A model generated the notes under the pieces. That model saw nothing but the letters and a program-made list of their open reading frames with translations. It did no database searches and was not told where the DNA came from. 64,000 nt of DNA from Pseudomonas sp. PDM14 (GTDB taxonomy: Bacteria; Pseudomonadota; Gammaproteobacteria; Pseudomonadales; Pseudomonadaceae): NCBI RefSeq assembly GCF_014851905.1, contig NZ_JACVAQ010000001.1, forward strand, positions 992,001 to 1,056,000. Direction: 5' to 3'. The position numbers were made by a program, and so were the translations under genes. This document shows, piece after piece, positions 9,063-18,695 of the stretch; position 1 is the first letter of the stretch, and every line of letters starts with the position of its first letter.

Positions 9063-10514
9063 ATGGCCGTGCTCAAAGCACTCAAGAAGATCTTCAGCAA
9101 GGGCGAAAACGAACAGCCCATGCGTGGCACTCCCTCCAGCCCCGTCGTGACAGCGCCAGCCGACCAGAACGAATCCCGCGGCCACAAGCCCCAGCAGAGC
9201 AGCCAGCGCGACAGCGCTGCCACTGGCGAGCACACCCGCGAGGCGAAGAAGCCGCGCACCGACAAGCCGCGCCGCGAGCGCCCGGCGAAGCCAGTCGACA
9301 ACTGGAAGCTGGAAGACTTCGCCGTCGAGCCCGCCGAAGGCAAGACCCGCTTCCACGACTTCAAGCTCGCGCCCGAGCTGATGCACGCCATCCACGACCT
9401 CGGTTTCCCGTATTGCACGCCGATCCAGGCGCAGGTCCTCGGCCACACGCTCAAGGGCAAGGACGCCATCGGCCGCGCCCAGACCGGCACCGGCAAGACC
9501 GCCGCCTTCCTCGTATCGACCATCACCCAGCTGCTGCAGACACCGCCACCGAAAGAACGCTACATGGGTGAACCGCGCGCACTGATCATCGCGCCGACCC
9601 GCGAACTGGTGGTGCAGATCGCCAGCGACGCCGCCAACCTGACCAAGTACACCGGCCTCAACGTCATGCAGTTCGTTGGCGGCATGGACTTCGACAAACA
9701 GCTCAAGCAGCTCGAGTCGCGCTACTGCGACATCCTCGTGGCCACCCCAGGCCGCCTGCTGGACTTCAACCAGCGCGGCGAAGTGCACCTGGACATGGTC
9801 GAGGTGATGGTTCTGGACGAAGCCGACCGCATGCTCGACATGGGTTTCATCCCGCAGGTACGCCAGATCATTCGCCAGACCCCGATGAAGGGCGAACGCC
9901 AGACCCTGCTGTTCTCCGCCACCTTCACCGAAGACGTGATGAACCTCGCGCGGCAGTGGACCGTCGACCCGGCCATCGTCGAGATCGAGCCGGAGAACGT
10001 CGCCAGCGATACCGTCGAGCAGCACGTCTACGCCGTGTCGTCGAAAGACAAATACCGCCTGCTGTATAACCTGGTGACACAGAACAACTGGGAGCGGGTG
10101 ATGGTCTTCGCCAACCGCCGCGATGAAGTGCGGCGCATCGAAGAGAAGTTGATCAAGGATGGCGTCAGCGCCGCGCAGATGTCCGGCGATGTGCCGCAGC
10201 ACAAGCGCATCAAGACCCTGGAAGGCTTCCGCGAAGGCAAGATCCGCGTAATGGTCGCCACCGACGTGGCCGGCCGCGGCATCCACGTTGACGGCATCAG
10301 CCACGTGATCAACTTCACCCTGCCGGAAGTCCCCGACGACTACGTGCACCGCATTGGCCGGACCGGCCGTGCCGGCGCCAGCGGCGTATCGATCAGCTTC
10401 GCCAGCGAAGACGACGCCTACGCCCTGCCTCCGATCGAAGAGCTGCTCGGGCGCAAGATCAACTGCGAGATGCCGCCGGAAGAACTGCTCAAGCCGGTGC
10501 CGCGCCACCACTGA
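9063..10514 (+). CDS. rhlB: ATP-dependent RNA helicase, DEAD-box (RhlB type)
   Basis: This 483-residue helicase has a basic, low-complexity N-terminal extension of roughly 100 residues followed by the two RecA-like domains. Visible motifs are the Q motif (Y-C-T-P-I-Q), motif I (AQTGTGKT), Ia (PTREL), Ib (TPGR), II (DEAD), III (SAT), V ([11 protein letters not shown]) and VI (HRIGRTGR). The family unwinds structured RNA and in Pseudomonas can associate with the RNase E degradosome. The ATG at 9063 is preferred because the 14-residue upstream extension shows no similarity. RhlE-like paralogues are similar, so the symbol is by best resemblance. Confidence 0.85.
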   Translation: MAVLKALKKIFSKGENEQPMRGTPSSPVVTAPADQNESRGHKPQQSSQRDSAATGEHTREAKKPRTDKPRRERPAKPVDNWKLEDFAVEPAEGKTRFHDFKLAPELMHAIHDLGFPYCTPIQAQVLGHTLKGKDAIGRAQTGTGKTAAFLVSTITQLLQTPPPKERYMGEPRALIIAPTRELVVQIASDAANLTKYTGLNVMQFVGGMDFDKQLKQLESRYCDILVATPGRLLDFNQRGEVHLDMVEVMVLDEADRMLDMGFIPQVRQIIRQTPMKGERQTLLFSATFTEDVMNLARQWTVDPAIVEIEPENVASDTVEQHVYAVSSKDKYRLLYNLVTQNNWERVMVFANRRDEVRRIEEKLIKDGVSAAQMSGDVPQHKRIKTLEGFREGKIRVMVATDVAGRGIHVDGISHVINFTLPEVPDDYVHRIGRTGRAGASGVSISFASEDDAYALPPIEELLGRKINCEMPPEELLKPVPRHH

Positions 10515-10526
10515 TCTGCAGTAACG

Positions 10527-10554
10527 AAAAAGGCCGGCTGATTGCCGGCCTTTT
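10527..10554 (+). terminator. Rho-independent terminator of rhlB
   Basis: The stem AAAGGCCGGC / GCCGGCCTTT with loop TGATT lies 12 bp after the rhlB stop and ends in a TTTT run. The A-run on the other side also allows use on the minus strand for the gene at 10641. Confidence 0.85.
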
Positions 10555-10572
10555 GCTATCTGGGCATCTCCC

Positions 10573-10636
10573 TTGTAGAAGCCAACTTGCTGGCGATCGG
10601 TGCGCCCACACGAACTCGCTGATCGCCAACAAGCAG
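10573..10636. repeat. REP-like (BIME-type) inverted repeat pair
   Basis: The motif TTGTAGAAGCCAACTTGCTG followed by GCGATC is followed at about 40 bp by the inverted copy GATCGCCAACAAG. It resembles the GTAGGAGC...TTGC-TGGCGAT repetitive extragenic palindromes of Pseudomonas, and a second pair of the same family occurs at 61041-61102. Confidence 0.6.
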
Positions 10637-10640
10637 GCCC

Positions 10641-10943
10641 TCAGGCTTTGGCCACCAGGCTGAGCACCTCCGCCGAGCGTTGCGGCGCCTGGCAGAGGAA
10701 ACGCGTGCAACTTACGCGCAGGAACGAGGCGAAATTGACCACCTCACCGCGGTAATCCATGACCTCGTCGTACAGCTTGGTGATCAGCTGGTTGGTGGTC
10801 ATGCCATCGACCTCGGCGATCTCGCGCAGGATGTCCCAGAACTGGTTTTCCAGGCGCAAGGTGGTGACCACGCCGCGGATGCGCAGCGAGCGCGAGCGCG
10901 ACTCGTAGAGAATCGGGTCGGCCTTTACATAGAGTTCGCACAT
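10641..10943 (-). CDS. Ribbon-helix-helix domain protein
   Basis: This 100-residue protein starts M-C-E-L-Y-V-K-A-D-P. The middle segment R-S-L-R-I-R-G-V-V-T-T-L-R-L-E-N-Q-F-W-D-I-L followed by M-T-T-N-Q-L-I matches the RHH_4 family, in which a beta strand with alternating residues binds DNA and the following helices dimerise. The start at 10943 has GGGAGG 8 nt upstream, better than the open frame back to 10985. Targets are unknown; no neighbouring operon partner is evident. It is likely a small DNA-binding regulator. Confidence 0.75.
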   Translation of the reverse strand: MCELYVKADPILYESRSRSLRIRGVVTTLRLENQFWDILREIAEVDGMTTNQLITKLYDEVMDYRGEVVNFASFLRVSCTRFLCQAPQRSAEVLSLVAKA

Positions 10944-11062
10944 GTCATGTTCCTCCCAATCTGCCAAACAGCCGTCAGGCGGCATTGAAGCGGGCTATAG
11001 GTAAACCTTGAGCCCACCCCTCTGCAACCTGAGTCGCGCTCGCTGGGCTGCCGGGTCGAGGC

Positions 11063-11629
11063 CTAGCCCAACACCTTCAGGAAAGCCGCCAGCCAGGCCG
11101 GATGAGCCGGCCAGGCCGGAGCGGTGATCAGGTTACCATCGACATGCGCAGCGTCCACCGGCAGCTCGACGTATTCGCCACCAGCCAGACGTACTTCCGG
11201 CGCGCAGGCAGGGTAGGCACTGCAGAATCGCCCTTTGAGGATTCCGGCAGCCGCCAGCAGCTGCGGACCATGACAGACGGCGGCAATCGGCTTGTTCGCT
11301 GCGGCGAACGCCTGCACCAGCTTGATCACCTCGTCGTTGAGACGCAGGTATTCGGGCGAGCGGCCACCCGGCACCACCAGCGCGGCGTAATCCTCGGCGC
11401 GCACCTGGGCGAAATCGAAGTTGAGGACGAAGTTGTGCCCCGGCTTCTCGCTGTAGGTCTGATCGCCCTCGAAGTCGTGGATCGCGGTGCGCACACTGTC
11501 GCCAGCCTGCTTGCCCGGGCATACGGCATGCACCTGGTGCCCGACCATCAACAGCGCCTGGAACGGCACCATGGCTTCGTAATCTTCGACGTAGTCGCCG
11601 ACCAGCATGAGAATCTTCTTGGCAGTCAT
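11063..11629 (-). CDS. DJ-1/PfpI family protein
   Basis: This 188-residue single-domain protein of the DJ-1/PfpI superfamily has the nucleophile elbow A-V-C-H-G-P-Q-L-L, with the conserved acidic residue in the N-terminal G-D-Y-V-E-D-Y-E segment. Family members act as glyoxalase III/deglycase-like enzymes, proteases or chaperones. Sequence alone does not decide between them. The arrangement [11 protein letters not shown] is typical of the PfpI/YhbO branch. The gene is followed by the intergenic stretch before the RHH gene and preceded by the thrC terminator region. Confidence 0.8.
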   Translation of the reverse strand: MTAKKILMLVGDYVEDYEAMVPFQALLMVGHQVHAVCPGKQAGDSVRTAIHDFEGDQTYSEKPGHNFVLNFDFAQVRAEDYAALVVPGGRSPEYLRLNDEVIKLVQAFAAANKPIAAVCHGPQLLAAAGILKGRFCSAYPACAPEVRLAGGEYVELPVDAAHVDGNLITAPAWPAHPAWLAAFLKVLG

Positions 11630-11745
11630 CCGGGTTGCTCCTTGGAGTGAAGGTGCCTGCAGTCTGCCGCATGGGCAGAGCGGGCGGGTAACAGCTGGCT
11701 ACTACAGCGGACCGACGCGAGGACAAAGGCACGGCAAACGGGCAT

Positions 11746-11774
11746 AAAAAAGCCCCGCACTGGGCGAGGCTTTT
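11746..11774 (-). terminator. Rho-independent terminator of thrC
   Basis: On the minus strand the thrC message ends with the stem GCCTCGCC / GCGGGGC (one G-U pair) and then TTTTTTA, 17 bp after the stop codon. Confidence 0.8.
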
Positions 11775-11790
11775 GTCGAACGGACCAGCC

Positions 11791-13200
11791 TTACAGCGAC
11801 TTGCCACGGTTGCCGTGGGCCGCGACGAACTGCTGCACGGTCTTCAGGTCGTTGGCCAGCACGGTGCAACGCTCATCGCGCTGGAACAGATCGGCCAGGT
11901 GTTCCGGCAGCGCGATGGCCTGGCCGACACCGGCCTTCTCCACCGCGTCCGGGAACTTGACCGGGTGCGCGGTCCCCAGGGTGACCATCGGCACGGACAG
12001 GCTGCGACGGCACTCGCGCGCGGCACGTACGCCGATGGCGGTGTGCGGGTCGAGCAACTCGCCGCACTCCTTGTACACCTCGGCGATGGTCTCGCAGGTC
12101 TCCTTGTCGCTCACTGCCAGCGAATCGAACAGGCGACGGGCTTCGGTCCAGCGGTCTTCCTCGACACTGAAACCGCCACCCTGTTTGAAGGTGTCCATCA
12201 GCCCGGCGATGGCGGCGCCATTGCGACCGTGAAGGTCGAACAGCAGGCGCTCGAAGTTCGACGAAACCATGATGTCCATGGACGGCGACAGGGTCGGGTG
12301 CAGATCACCCTTCACATACTGATTGCCGCTCATGAAGCGGTGCAGAATGTCGTTGCGGTTGGTCGCGACGATCAGCTGGCTGATCGGCAGACCCATGTTG
12401 CGCGCGAGATACCCGGCGAAGATGTCGCCGAAGTTGCCGGTCGGTACCGAGAACGCAATCGAGCGTGCCGGGCCGCCGAGCTGCAGGGCTGCGTGGAAGT
12501 AGTAGACGATCTGGGCCATGATCCGCGCCCAGTTGATCGAGTTGACCGCGACCAGACGGGTGCCCTTGAGGAAACCCTGATCGGCGAAGCTGGCCTTGAC
12601 CATCTCCTGGCAGTCGTCGAAGTTGCCTTCGATGGCAATGTTGTGGATGTTGTCGCCGAAGATGGTGGTCATCTGCCGGCGTTGCACCTCGGACACCCGG
12701 TTGTGCGGGTGCATGATGAAAATGTCGACATTGTCGCAGGCCTTGCAGCCTTCGATGGCTGCCGAGCCGGTATCGCCGGAAGTGGCGCCCATGATCACCA
12801 CGCGCTCGTTACGCTTGGCCAGCACGTAGTCGAGCAGGCGGCCGAGCAGCTGCAGGGCGAAATCCTTGAAGGCCAGGGTCGGGCCGTGGAATAGCTCCAG
12901 AACCCACTCGTTGCCGTTCAGCTGGCGCAGCGGCGCCACGGCGTTGTGGGCGAACACGCCGTAGGTTTCTTCGAGAATCTTCTTGAAGTCGGCATCCGGG
13001 ATGCTGCCGGTGACGAACGGGCGCATCACGCGGAAGGCCAATTCGTGGTACGGCAGGCCGGCCCAGGAGGCGATCTCTTCCTGGGTGAAGCGCGGCAGGT
13101 TTTCCGGTACGTAGAGGCCGCCATCGCTGGCCAGGCCGGCGAGCAGCACGTCTTCGAAGTTGAGGACCGGAGCCTGGCCGCGGGTACTGATATAACGCAT
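11791..13200 (-). CDS. thrC: Threonine synthase
   Basis: This 469-residue PLP enzyme converts O-phospho-L-homoserine to threonine. The N-terminal Y-I-S-T-R-G motif, the PLP lysine in L-A-F-K-D-F and the T-S-G-D-T-G phosphate-binding loop are visible. The length matches the long bacterial (class I) form. It lies 10 bp after hom on the same strand, forming a hom-thrC operon that ends at a terminator. Homoserine kinase (thrB) is not adjacent, as is usual in Pseudomonas. Confidence 0.96.
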   Translation of the reverse strand: MRYISTRGQAPVLNFEDVLLAGLASDGGLYVPENLPRFTQEEIASWAGLPYHELAFRVMRPFVTGSIPDADFKKILEETYGVFAHNAVAPLRQLNGNEWVLELFHGPTLAFKDFALQLLGRLLDYVLAKRNERVVIMGATSGDTGSAAIEGCKACDNVDIFIMHPHNRVSEVQRRQMTTIFGDNIHNIAIEGNFDDCQEMVKASFADQGFLKGTRLVAVNSINWARIMAQIVYYFHAALQLGGPARSIAFSVPTGNFGDIFAGYLARNMGLPISQLIVATNRNDILHRFMSGNQYVKGDLHPTLSPSMDIMVSSNFERLLFDLHGRNGAAIAGLMDTFKQGGGFSVEEDRWTEARRLFDSLAVSDKETCETIAEVYKECGELLDPHTAIGVRAARECRRSLSVPMVTLGTAHPVKFPDAVEKAGVGQAIALPEHLADLFQRDERCTVLANDLKTVQQFVAAHGNRGKSL

Positions 13201-13210
13201 GTTCTTTACC

Positions 13211-14515
13211 TCAGCTCAGTTGCTCGACGCGGATACGCACTACGCTGCCGACGATATCGTTCAGCGCTTCCAGCGCGGCGATGGCATCGTTGACGCGGGC
13301 CTCCTGGACGCGATGGGTAACCAGGATCATCGGTACCAGGCCGTCGTGCTCTTCGGCTTCTTTCTGCATGATCGATTCGATGTTGATGCCGCGCGCCGAG
13401 AGGATGCTCGCCACCTGGGCCAGCACGCCCGGGTGATCCTTGGCCTGGATGCGCAGGTAGTAGGCGCTCTCGCACTCGCCGATAGACAGGATCGGATGGT
13501 CGCTCAGAGCGTCCGGCTGGAACGCCAGGTGCGGTACGCGATTGGTCGGGTCGGTGGTCAGGGCACGCACCACGTCGACCAGATCGGCGACCACGGACGA
13601 AGCCGTCGGCTCCATACCGGCGCCAGCGCCGTAGAACAGGGTGCTACCGGCGGCATCGCCATTGACCATCACCGCGTTCATCACGCCGTTGACGTTGGCG
13701 ATCAGGCGATCGGCCGGGATCAGCGTCGGGTGAACGCGCAGCTCGATGCCGGCCTCGGTGCGACGGGCCACGCCGAGGTGCTTGATGCGGTAGCCCAGGG
13801 CTTCGGCGTAATTGACGTCGGCGCTGGTCAGCTGGCTGATGCCCTCGGTGTAGGCCTTGTCGAACTGCAGCGGAATGCCGAAAGCGATGGAGGCAAGGAT
13901 GGTCAACTTGTGCGCGGCGTCGATGCCTTCGACGTCGAAGGTCGGGTCGGCTTCGGCGTAGCCCAGCGCCTGAGCCTCTTTCAGCACATCGGAGAAGGCA
14001 CGGCCTTTCTCGCGCATCTCGGTGAGGATGAAGTTGCCGGTGCCGTTGATGATGCCGGCCAGCCAGTTGATGCGGTTGGCGGCCAGGCCTTCGCGGATCG
14101 CCTTGATCACCGGAATGCCACCGGCCACGGCGGCTTCGAAGGCGACGATGACCCCCTTCTCGCGGGCCTTGGCGAAGATTTCGTTGCCGTGCACGGCGAT
14201 CAGCGCCTTGTTGGCGGTGACCACGTGCTTGCCGTTCTCGATGGCCTTGAGCACCAGCTCGTGCGCCAGGGTGTAGCCACCGATCAGCTCGATGACCACG
14301 TCGATTTCCGGGTTGGTCGCGACGTCGAAAATGTCGGCGGTAATGGGGGTTTCACCGGTATCGCATTTCGGATTGGGGCGGCGAGCGGCAATCTGCGCAA
14401 CTTCGATTCCGCGCCCGGCACGGCGGGCAATCTCCTCGGCGTTGCGTTTGAGTACGTTGAAGGTGCCGCCACCGACGGTCCCAAGGCCACAGATGCCTAC
14501 TTTTACCGGCTTCAC
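13211..14515 (-). CDS. hom: Homoserine dehydrogenase
   Basis: This 434-residue enzyme reduces aspartate semialdehyde to homoserine, the branch point to Thr and Met. An N-terminal NAD(P) Rossmann motif (G-L-G-T-V-G-G-G) is followed by the catalytic domain and a C-terminal ACT domain (residues ~350-434, with D-H-P-G-V-L-A) that senses threonine in relatives. The start is a GTG at 14515 with GGGGAG 6 nt upstream; the frame is open to 14581 but that extension crosses a terminator hairpin and lacks similarity. First gene of hom-thrC. Confidence 0.96.
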   Translation of the reverse strand: MKPVKVGICGLGTVGGGTFNVLKRNAEEIARRAGRGIEVAQIAARRPNPKCDTGETPITADIFDVATNPEIDVVIELIGGYTLAHELVLKAIENGKHVVTANKALIAVHGNEIFAKAREKGVIVAFEAAVAGGIPVIKAIREGLAANRINWLAGIINGTGNFILTEMREKGRAFSDVLKEAQALGYAEADPTFDVEGIDAAHKLTILASIAFGIPLQFDKAYTEGISQLTSADVNYAEALGYRIKHLGVARRTEAGIELRVHPTLIPADRLIANVNGVMNAVMVNGDAAGSTLFYGAGAGMEPTASSVVADLVDVVRALTTDPTNRVPHLAFQPDALSDHPILSIGECESAYYLRIQAKDHPGVLAQVASILSARGINIESIMQKEAEEHDGLVPMILVTHRVQEARVNDAIAALEALNDIVGSVVRIRVEQLS

Positions 14516-14543
14516 GCTGAACTCCCCATCTTCACTGCGAAAA

Positions 14544-14594
14544 CGGCCGGGCGAGCCCGGCCGTACAAAAGAGCCGCACATTACGAAGCGGCTC
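14544..14594 (-). terminator. Tandem terminators between dsbC and hom
   Basis: Two hairpins lie in the minus-strand direction: GAGCCGC / GCGGCTC (14571-14594) followed by TTTTGT, and CGGCCGGGC / GCCCGGCCG (14544-14563) followed by TTTTCG. The second ends only ~28 bp before the hom start, leaving very little room for a separate hom promoter. Confidence 0.75.
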
Positions 14595-14624
14595 CCTATT
14601 AGTCAATCGACCGCGCTGCCCGGC

Positions 14625-15350
14625 TTACTTGGCTTCCAGGGCAATCTTGGCCAGTTGCGGCGCGGGCTGATAACCGGGAATCAACTGACCGTTGGCCAGA
14701 ACGATTGCCGGGGTGCCATTCACGCCAACCATCTGGCCAATTTCGTACTGCTTCATCACCGGGTTGTCGCACTTGCCAGGCGGCAGCTCTTCGCGCGACT
14801 TGGCCTTGTTCATCGCCTGCTGACGGTCCTTGGCACACCACACGCTGACCAAGCCGTTGTAGCCATGCGAGCCCTCACCCTGGCGCGGGAACGCCACATA
14901 GCGAACCTCGACACCCAGGCGATTCAGCTCGGGGACTTCGCTGTGCAGTTTCTGGCAGTAGCCGCAATCGGTATCGGTGAATACGGTGATGTAGGTTTTC
15001 GGCTGCTTGGGCGCGAAGACCACCATCTCGGATTGGGGGATCGCGTCGATCAGCTTGGCGATGCCTTTGCTGGCGGCCTTCTCGGTCAGGTTGACCGCAT
15101 TGCCATCCTTGAACTGATACAGATTGCCCTGCAGCAGGTACTGACCGTCGCCGCTGGCGTAGATCAGTCGGCCTCCGGTGAGGTGAACCTGAAACAGGCC
15201 GGTCATCGGGCTTTCGGCGATGGCCTCGATAGGCAGATCCGGTTGCAGTTTGCTCAAGGTCGCACGAATTGCCTGATCAGGATCGGCGGCCTGGGAGACG
15301 GCAGCGGCAAGGCTGAAAACGGCACCAACGAGGTAGCGGAAAGCGGGCAT
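14625..15350 (-). CDS. dsbC: Thiol:disulfide interchange protein DsbC
   Basis: This 241-residue periplasmic disulfide isomerase has a signal peptide ending near V-S-Q-A-A-D. An N-terminal dimerisation domain (~residues 25-85) is followed by a thioredoxin-fold domain carrying the CGYC active site after F-T-D-T-D and the cis-Pro in G-T-P-A. The structural Cys pair (W-C-A-K and G-K-C-D) is present. It isomerises wrong disulfides in exported proteins and is kept reduced by DsbD. The ATG has AGGAG at 6 nt. Confidence 0.94.
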   Translation of the reverse strand: MPAFRYLVGAVFSLAAAVSQAADPDQAIRATLSKLQPDLPIEAIAESPMTGLFQVHLTGGRLIYASGDGQYLLQGNLYQFKDGNAVNLTEKAASKGIAKLIDAIPQSEMVVFAPKQPKTYITVFTDTDCGYCQKLHSEVPELNRLGVEVRYVAFPRQGEGSHGYNGLVSVWCAKDRQQAMNKAKSREELPPGKCDNPVMKQYEIGQMVGVNGTPAIVLANGQLIPGYQPAPQLAKIALEAK

Positions 15351-15447
15351 GGACTACTCCTATCAACAGTCGGCCAAGCCTATCACAACAGCCCTGCAGC
15401 GCCGACCGCAGACGCCGGGCGGCCGCGACTAGGGGACGAAAAGCGCC

Positions 15448-16344
15448 TCAGCCGCGCGGGTGATGCTGCGCGTGCAGATCCTGCAGGCGCGCACGTGCGA
15501 TATGGGTGTAGATCTGCGTGGTCGACAGGTCGCTGTGACCCAGCAGCATCTGCACCACGCGCAGGTCCGCACCATGGTTGAGCAAGTGGGTGGCGAAGGC
15601 ATGGCGCAGGGTGTGCGGGGACAGGGATTTGCCGATCCCGGCAACCCTGGCCTGGTGCTTGATGCGGTGCCAGAAGGTCTGCCGGGTCATCTGTTCGCCA
15701 CGCAGCGAGGGGAACAGCACATCGCTGGGCTTGCCATCGAGCAGGAAGGGCCGGGCCTCGCGAACGTAGCGCTCAACCCAGACGATCGCCTCCTCGCCCA
15801 TCGGCACCAGCCGCTCCTTGCTGCCCTTGCCGAATACGCGCAGCACACCCTGACGCAGATTGACCTGCTCCAGGGTCAGGGAGATCAATTCGGTCACCCG
15901 CAGGCCGCAGGCGTAGAGCACCTCGAGCATCGCGCGGTCACGCAGGCCGATCGGATCGTCCAGCTCCGGCGCGGCAAGCAGCGCCTCGACATCCGCCTCC
16001 GACAGCGATTTCGGCAGTGGTCGCCCCAACTGCGGCAGGTCGACCTGCAGCGTCGGGTCCTCGCTCAGCAGTCCCTCGCGCAGCAGATAGCGATAGAAGC
16101 CGCGCACGCCGGAGAGAAAGCGCGCCGTGGAGCGGGCCTTGTAGCCCTGCTCCATGCGCCAGGCCAGGTGATCGAGGATGATCTCGCGACCGGCACTCGG
16201 CAGCTGCAGACCACGCGCCTGCAGCCACTCGTTGAACAGCCCGAGATCACTGCGGTAGGCGTCGCGGGTATGCGCCGACAACCCCTTCTCCAGCCACAGG
16301 GCGTCGAGGAAACGATCAATCAGCGGGTGGTCGAGAACAGGCAT
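15448..16344 (-). CDS. xerD: Site-specific tyrosine recombinase XerD
   Basis: This 298-residue recombinase acts with XerC at dif to resolve chromosome dimers at the septum. It has an N-terminal SAM-like core-binding domain (~1-90) and a C-terminal catalytic domain with the Arg in C-G-L-R-V-T-E-L, H-T-L-R-H (His and Arg), the second His in L-G-H-S-D and the nucleophile Tyr in T-Q-I-Y-T-H. The start at 16344 gives the canonical length; the frame opens 36 bp earlier. It lies upstream of dsbC as in other Pseudomonas genomes. Confidence 0.95.
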   Translation of the reverse strand: MPVLDHPLIDRFLDALWLEKGLSAHTRDAYRSDLGLFNEWLQARGLQLPSAGREIILDHLAWRMEQGYKARSTARFLSGVRGFYRYLLREGLLSEDPTLQVDLPQLGRPLPKSLSEADVEALLAAPELDDPIGLRDRAMLEVLYACGLRVTELISLTLEQVNLRQGVLRVFGKGSKERLVPMGEEAIVWVERYVREARPFLLDGKPSDVLFPSLRGEQMTRQTFWHRIKHQARVAGIGKSLSPHTLRHAFATHLLNHGADLRVVQMLLGHSDLSTTQIYTHIARARLQDLHAQHHPRG

Positions 16345-16415
16345 GGTCGGCTTCGCGTCGGGGGAGGCCAAGTCTTCCACAGCACCCGCCCGACGACCAG
16401 CACCCGCAACGCCTA

Positions 16416-16850
16416 TCAGAGCGGGTTAACAGCCTCCGCGGCAAAGTCATCACGCAGCACCGGCATCGGCTTCTTGTCCTCGCCGATGGCGACGAAGCTG
16501 AACACCCCGCTGACCGCCTTCTCGCGACCATCGCTGTACATGCTCTCGACGAAGATGTTCACCTCGACCTTGAGGCTGGTGTTGCCGACCTTGATCACCC
16601 GCCCGACCAGCTCGACGATGGAGCCCGCGGGGATCGCATGCTTGAAGTCGATCCGGTCGGACGACACAGTCACCAGCGGCAGGCGGCAGAAGCGCGTGGC
16701 GGCGATGAACGACACCTCATCCATCCAGGCCAGCGCAGTGCCGCCGAACAGGGTGTTGTGGTGGTTGGTGGTCGGCGGGAAGACCGCCTTGGTCACACGG
16801 GTTTCCGACAGCTCGGTACGCCGCTGAATTTCTTGCTCTCTGGGGGTCAT
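16416..16850 (-). CDS. Acyl-CoA thioesterase, hotdog fold (YciA-like)
   Basis: This 144-residue hotdog-domain protein has the motif N-H-H-N-T-L-F-G-G-T-A-L-A-W-M-D, whose last Asp is the expected catalytic residue of the acyl-CoA hydrolase (4HBT) family. The following helix and the R-I-D-F-K-H-A-I-P-A-G-S segment are typical of YciA/BACH-type enzymes, which cleave a broad range of acyl-CoAs. Natural substrate unknown. It is 71 bp upstream of xerD on the same strand and downstream of the strong rplS terminator. Confidence 0.85.
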   Translation of the reverse strand: MTPREQEIQRRTELSETRVTKAVFPPTTNHHNTLFGGTALAWMDEVSFIAATRFCRLPLVTVSSDRIDFKHAIPAGSIVELVGRVIKVGNTSLKVEVNIFVESMYSDGREKAVSGVFSFVAIGEDKKPMPVLRDDFAAEAVNPL

Positions 16851-16944
16851 GCCACAACTACCTGACGACTTGGTGGCTGCCTGTGCTGCGGGGTTGTAAT
16901 TGTTCTACGCGGCGTTCATGCAGAAACGAAAAAATGCGGGCAAG

Positions 16945-16972
16945 AAAAAAGCAGCCCTAGGGCTGCTTTTTT
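16945..16972 (-). terminator. Rho-independent terminator of the rpsP-rimM-trmD-rplS operon
   Basis: A palindrome (GCAGCCCTAGGGCTGC) flanked by AAAAAA and TTTTTT starts 20 bp after the rplS stop on the minus strand. It is symmetric and could stop transcription from both sides. Confidence 0.9.
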
Positions 16973-16992
16973 CGACAGGGAAAACCGTCCGA

Positions 16993-17343
16993 TCAGGACA
17001 GTTTTTCCTTGATGCGTGCTGCCTTGCCGGACAGGTCGCGGAGGTAGTACAGCTTGGCTTTGCGCACGTCACCGCGACGCTTGACGGCCAGGCTGTCGAC
17101 CAGCGGGCTGTAGGTCTGGAAAGTACGCTCTACGCCAACACCGTTGGAGATCTTGCGAACAGTGAATGCACTGTTCAGACCACGGTTGCGCTTGGCGATA
17201 ACGACGCCCTCGAAAGCCTGCAGACGGGAACGGTCGCCTTCCTTCACTTTCACCTGAACGACGATGGTGTCGCCCGGGGCAAAGGTCGGGATCTCTTTGG
17301 TCATCTGCTCAGCTTCGAGCTGCTGAATGATTTTGTTGGTCAT
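16993..17343 (-). CDS. rplS: 50S ribosomal protein L19
   Basis: This 116-residue ribosomal protein shows the family signature [20 protein letters not shown] and the [14 protein letters not shown] segment. It sits at the 30S-50S interface. Last gene of the conserved rpsP-rimM-trmD-rplS operon, ending at a strong terminator. Confidence 0.98.
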   Translation of the reverse strand: MTNKIIQQLEAEQMTKEIPTFAPGDTIVVQVKVKEGDRSRLQAFEGVVIAKRNRGLNSAFTVRKISNGVGVERTFQTYSPLVDSLAVKRRGDVRKAKLYYLRDLSGKAARIKEKLS

Positions 17344-17383
17344 GCTGTGCTCCTAAGACAAGCCACGGCTTGTCATCGATACG

Positions 17384-18127
17384 TTAACTATCGTCCCGCT
17401 GGCGGATGTATTCCTCCAGCAGCTTTTTTTCTTCTCCAGAAAGCGAGCGGCTATCCAGAAGATCAGCGCGGCGTTCCCAGGTCCGACCAAGGGACTGTTG
17501 CAAACGCCAGCGCCGGATGTGTTCGTGGTTGCCGCTAAGCAACACGTTAGGAACACGTTTTCCCGCATACACCTCCGGGCGGGTGTAGTGCGGACAGTCG
17601 AGCAGGCCATCGCTGAACGAGTCCTCCTCGGCCGAATCTGCATGGCCCAATGCACCGGGCAACAAGCGGGTGACCGCATCGATCAGGACCATCGCCGGCA
17701 GCTCGCCACCGGAGAGAACATAGTCACCAATCGACCATTCCTCATCGACATGCTCTTCGATGAAGCGCTCGTCGACACCTTCGTAGCGACCGGCGATGAG
17801 AATCAAACCCTCTTCGACAGCCAGCTCACGCACTGCCGGCTGGTTCAGCTGGCGGCCTTGCGGCGACAGGTAGATCACCTTCGCCTTCTCTCCGGCGGAT
17901 GCCTTGGCCGCAGCCAGGGCGCCTTCCAGAGGCTTGATCTTCATCACCATGCCGGGGCCGCCACCAAAAGGTCGGTCGTCCACTGTCTGGTGACGGTCGT
18001 CGGTGAAATCGCGCAGGTAGTGACAGTTCAACTGCAACAGACCCTGCTTCACCGCACGACTGGTAATGCCGTACTGACTGATGGAGGCAAACATCTCCGG
18101 GAAGATGCTGATGACTTCAACGCGCAT
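17384..18127 (-). CDS. trmD: tRNA (guanine-N1)-methyltransferase TrmD
   Basis: This 247-residue SPOUT enzyme methylates G37 of tRNAs using S-adenosylmethionine. The trefoil-knot region shows [15 protein letters not shown], the G-R-Y-E-G-V-D-E-R segment and the N-terminal S-I-F-P-E-M-F. The start at 18127 is the conserved M-R-V-E-V-I; the frame is open about 90 bp upstream into the rimM gap without similarity. Third gene of the operon, 40 bp before rplS. Confidence 0.97.
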   Translation of the reverse strand: MRVEVISIFPEMFASISQYGITSRAVKQGLLQLNCHYLRDFTDDRHQTVDDRPFGGGPGMVMKIKPLEGALAAAKASAGEKAKVIYLSPQGRQLNQPAVRELAVEEGLILIAGRYEGVDERFIEEHVDEEWSIGDYVLSGGELPAMVLIDAVTRLLPGALGHADSAEEDSFSDGLLDCPHYTRPEVYAGKRVPNVLLSGNHEHIRRWRLQQSLGRTWERRADLLDSRSLSGEEKKLLEEYIRQRDDS

Positions 18128-18156
18128 GGCACTCGCTCGCACAAGAGCCTGACAGC

Positions 18157-18690
18157 TCAGAAATCGGCGTCCCAGTCGACCTGCATTTCGCCGGCCGCCA
18201 GATCCACCTTGAGCACGCACTGCGCCGTGTACGGCAGCAGACGCTCGCGGTCATCAAGGCTGCCTGCGCAGGGCTTGACCACCATGACATCGTTGGCACC
18301 GGTCTCGAACAGGTGGTCGATCGTGCCGAGCAGTTGCCCGAGCTGATCGATGACCTTGAGACCTGCCAGCTGGTACCAGTAGAACTCGTCTTCGGCCAGG
18401 TCCGGCAGCTGCTCACGGGGCACACAAATGTCGAAACCCGCGAAAGTACGTGCGACTTCGCGGTCATCGAGGCCCTTGAGCTTCGCCACCAGAACCTTGC
18501 CTTGCAAGCGTCCGCTGACCAGCTCAACCTGCTTGACCTCACCATCGCGCTGGAGTGTCCAGCGGCGGTAGTCGAGCAGGTTGTCAATCGGATCGGTGAA
18601 GGAATAAATCTTCACCTCGCCACGTATGCCGTGCACCGAAGTGATCTTGCCGAGAACGATGAGGTCCTCGGCGGTCGGCGACGTGGTCAT
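18157..18690 (-). CDS. rimM: 16S rRNA maturation factor RimM
   Basis: This 177-residue protein has an N-terminal RimM domain ([18 protein letters not shown]) and a C-terminal PRC-barrel ([11 protein letters not shown]). It binds ribosomal protein S19 in the 30S head during assembly. It starts 5 bp after rpsP, which implies translational coupling, and is followed by trmD after 29 bp. Confidence 0.97.
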   Translation of the reverse strand: MTTSPTAEDLIVLGKITSVHGIRGEVKIYSFTDPIDNLLDYRRWTLQRDGEVKQVELVSGRLQGKVLVAKLKGLDDREVARTFAGFDICVPREQLPDLAEDEFYWYQLAGLKVIDQLGQLLGTIDHLFETGANDVMVVKPCAGSLDDRERLLPYTAQCVLKVDLAAGEMQVDWDADF

Positions 18691-18695
18691 ATTGC

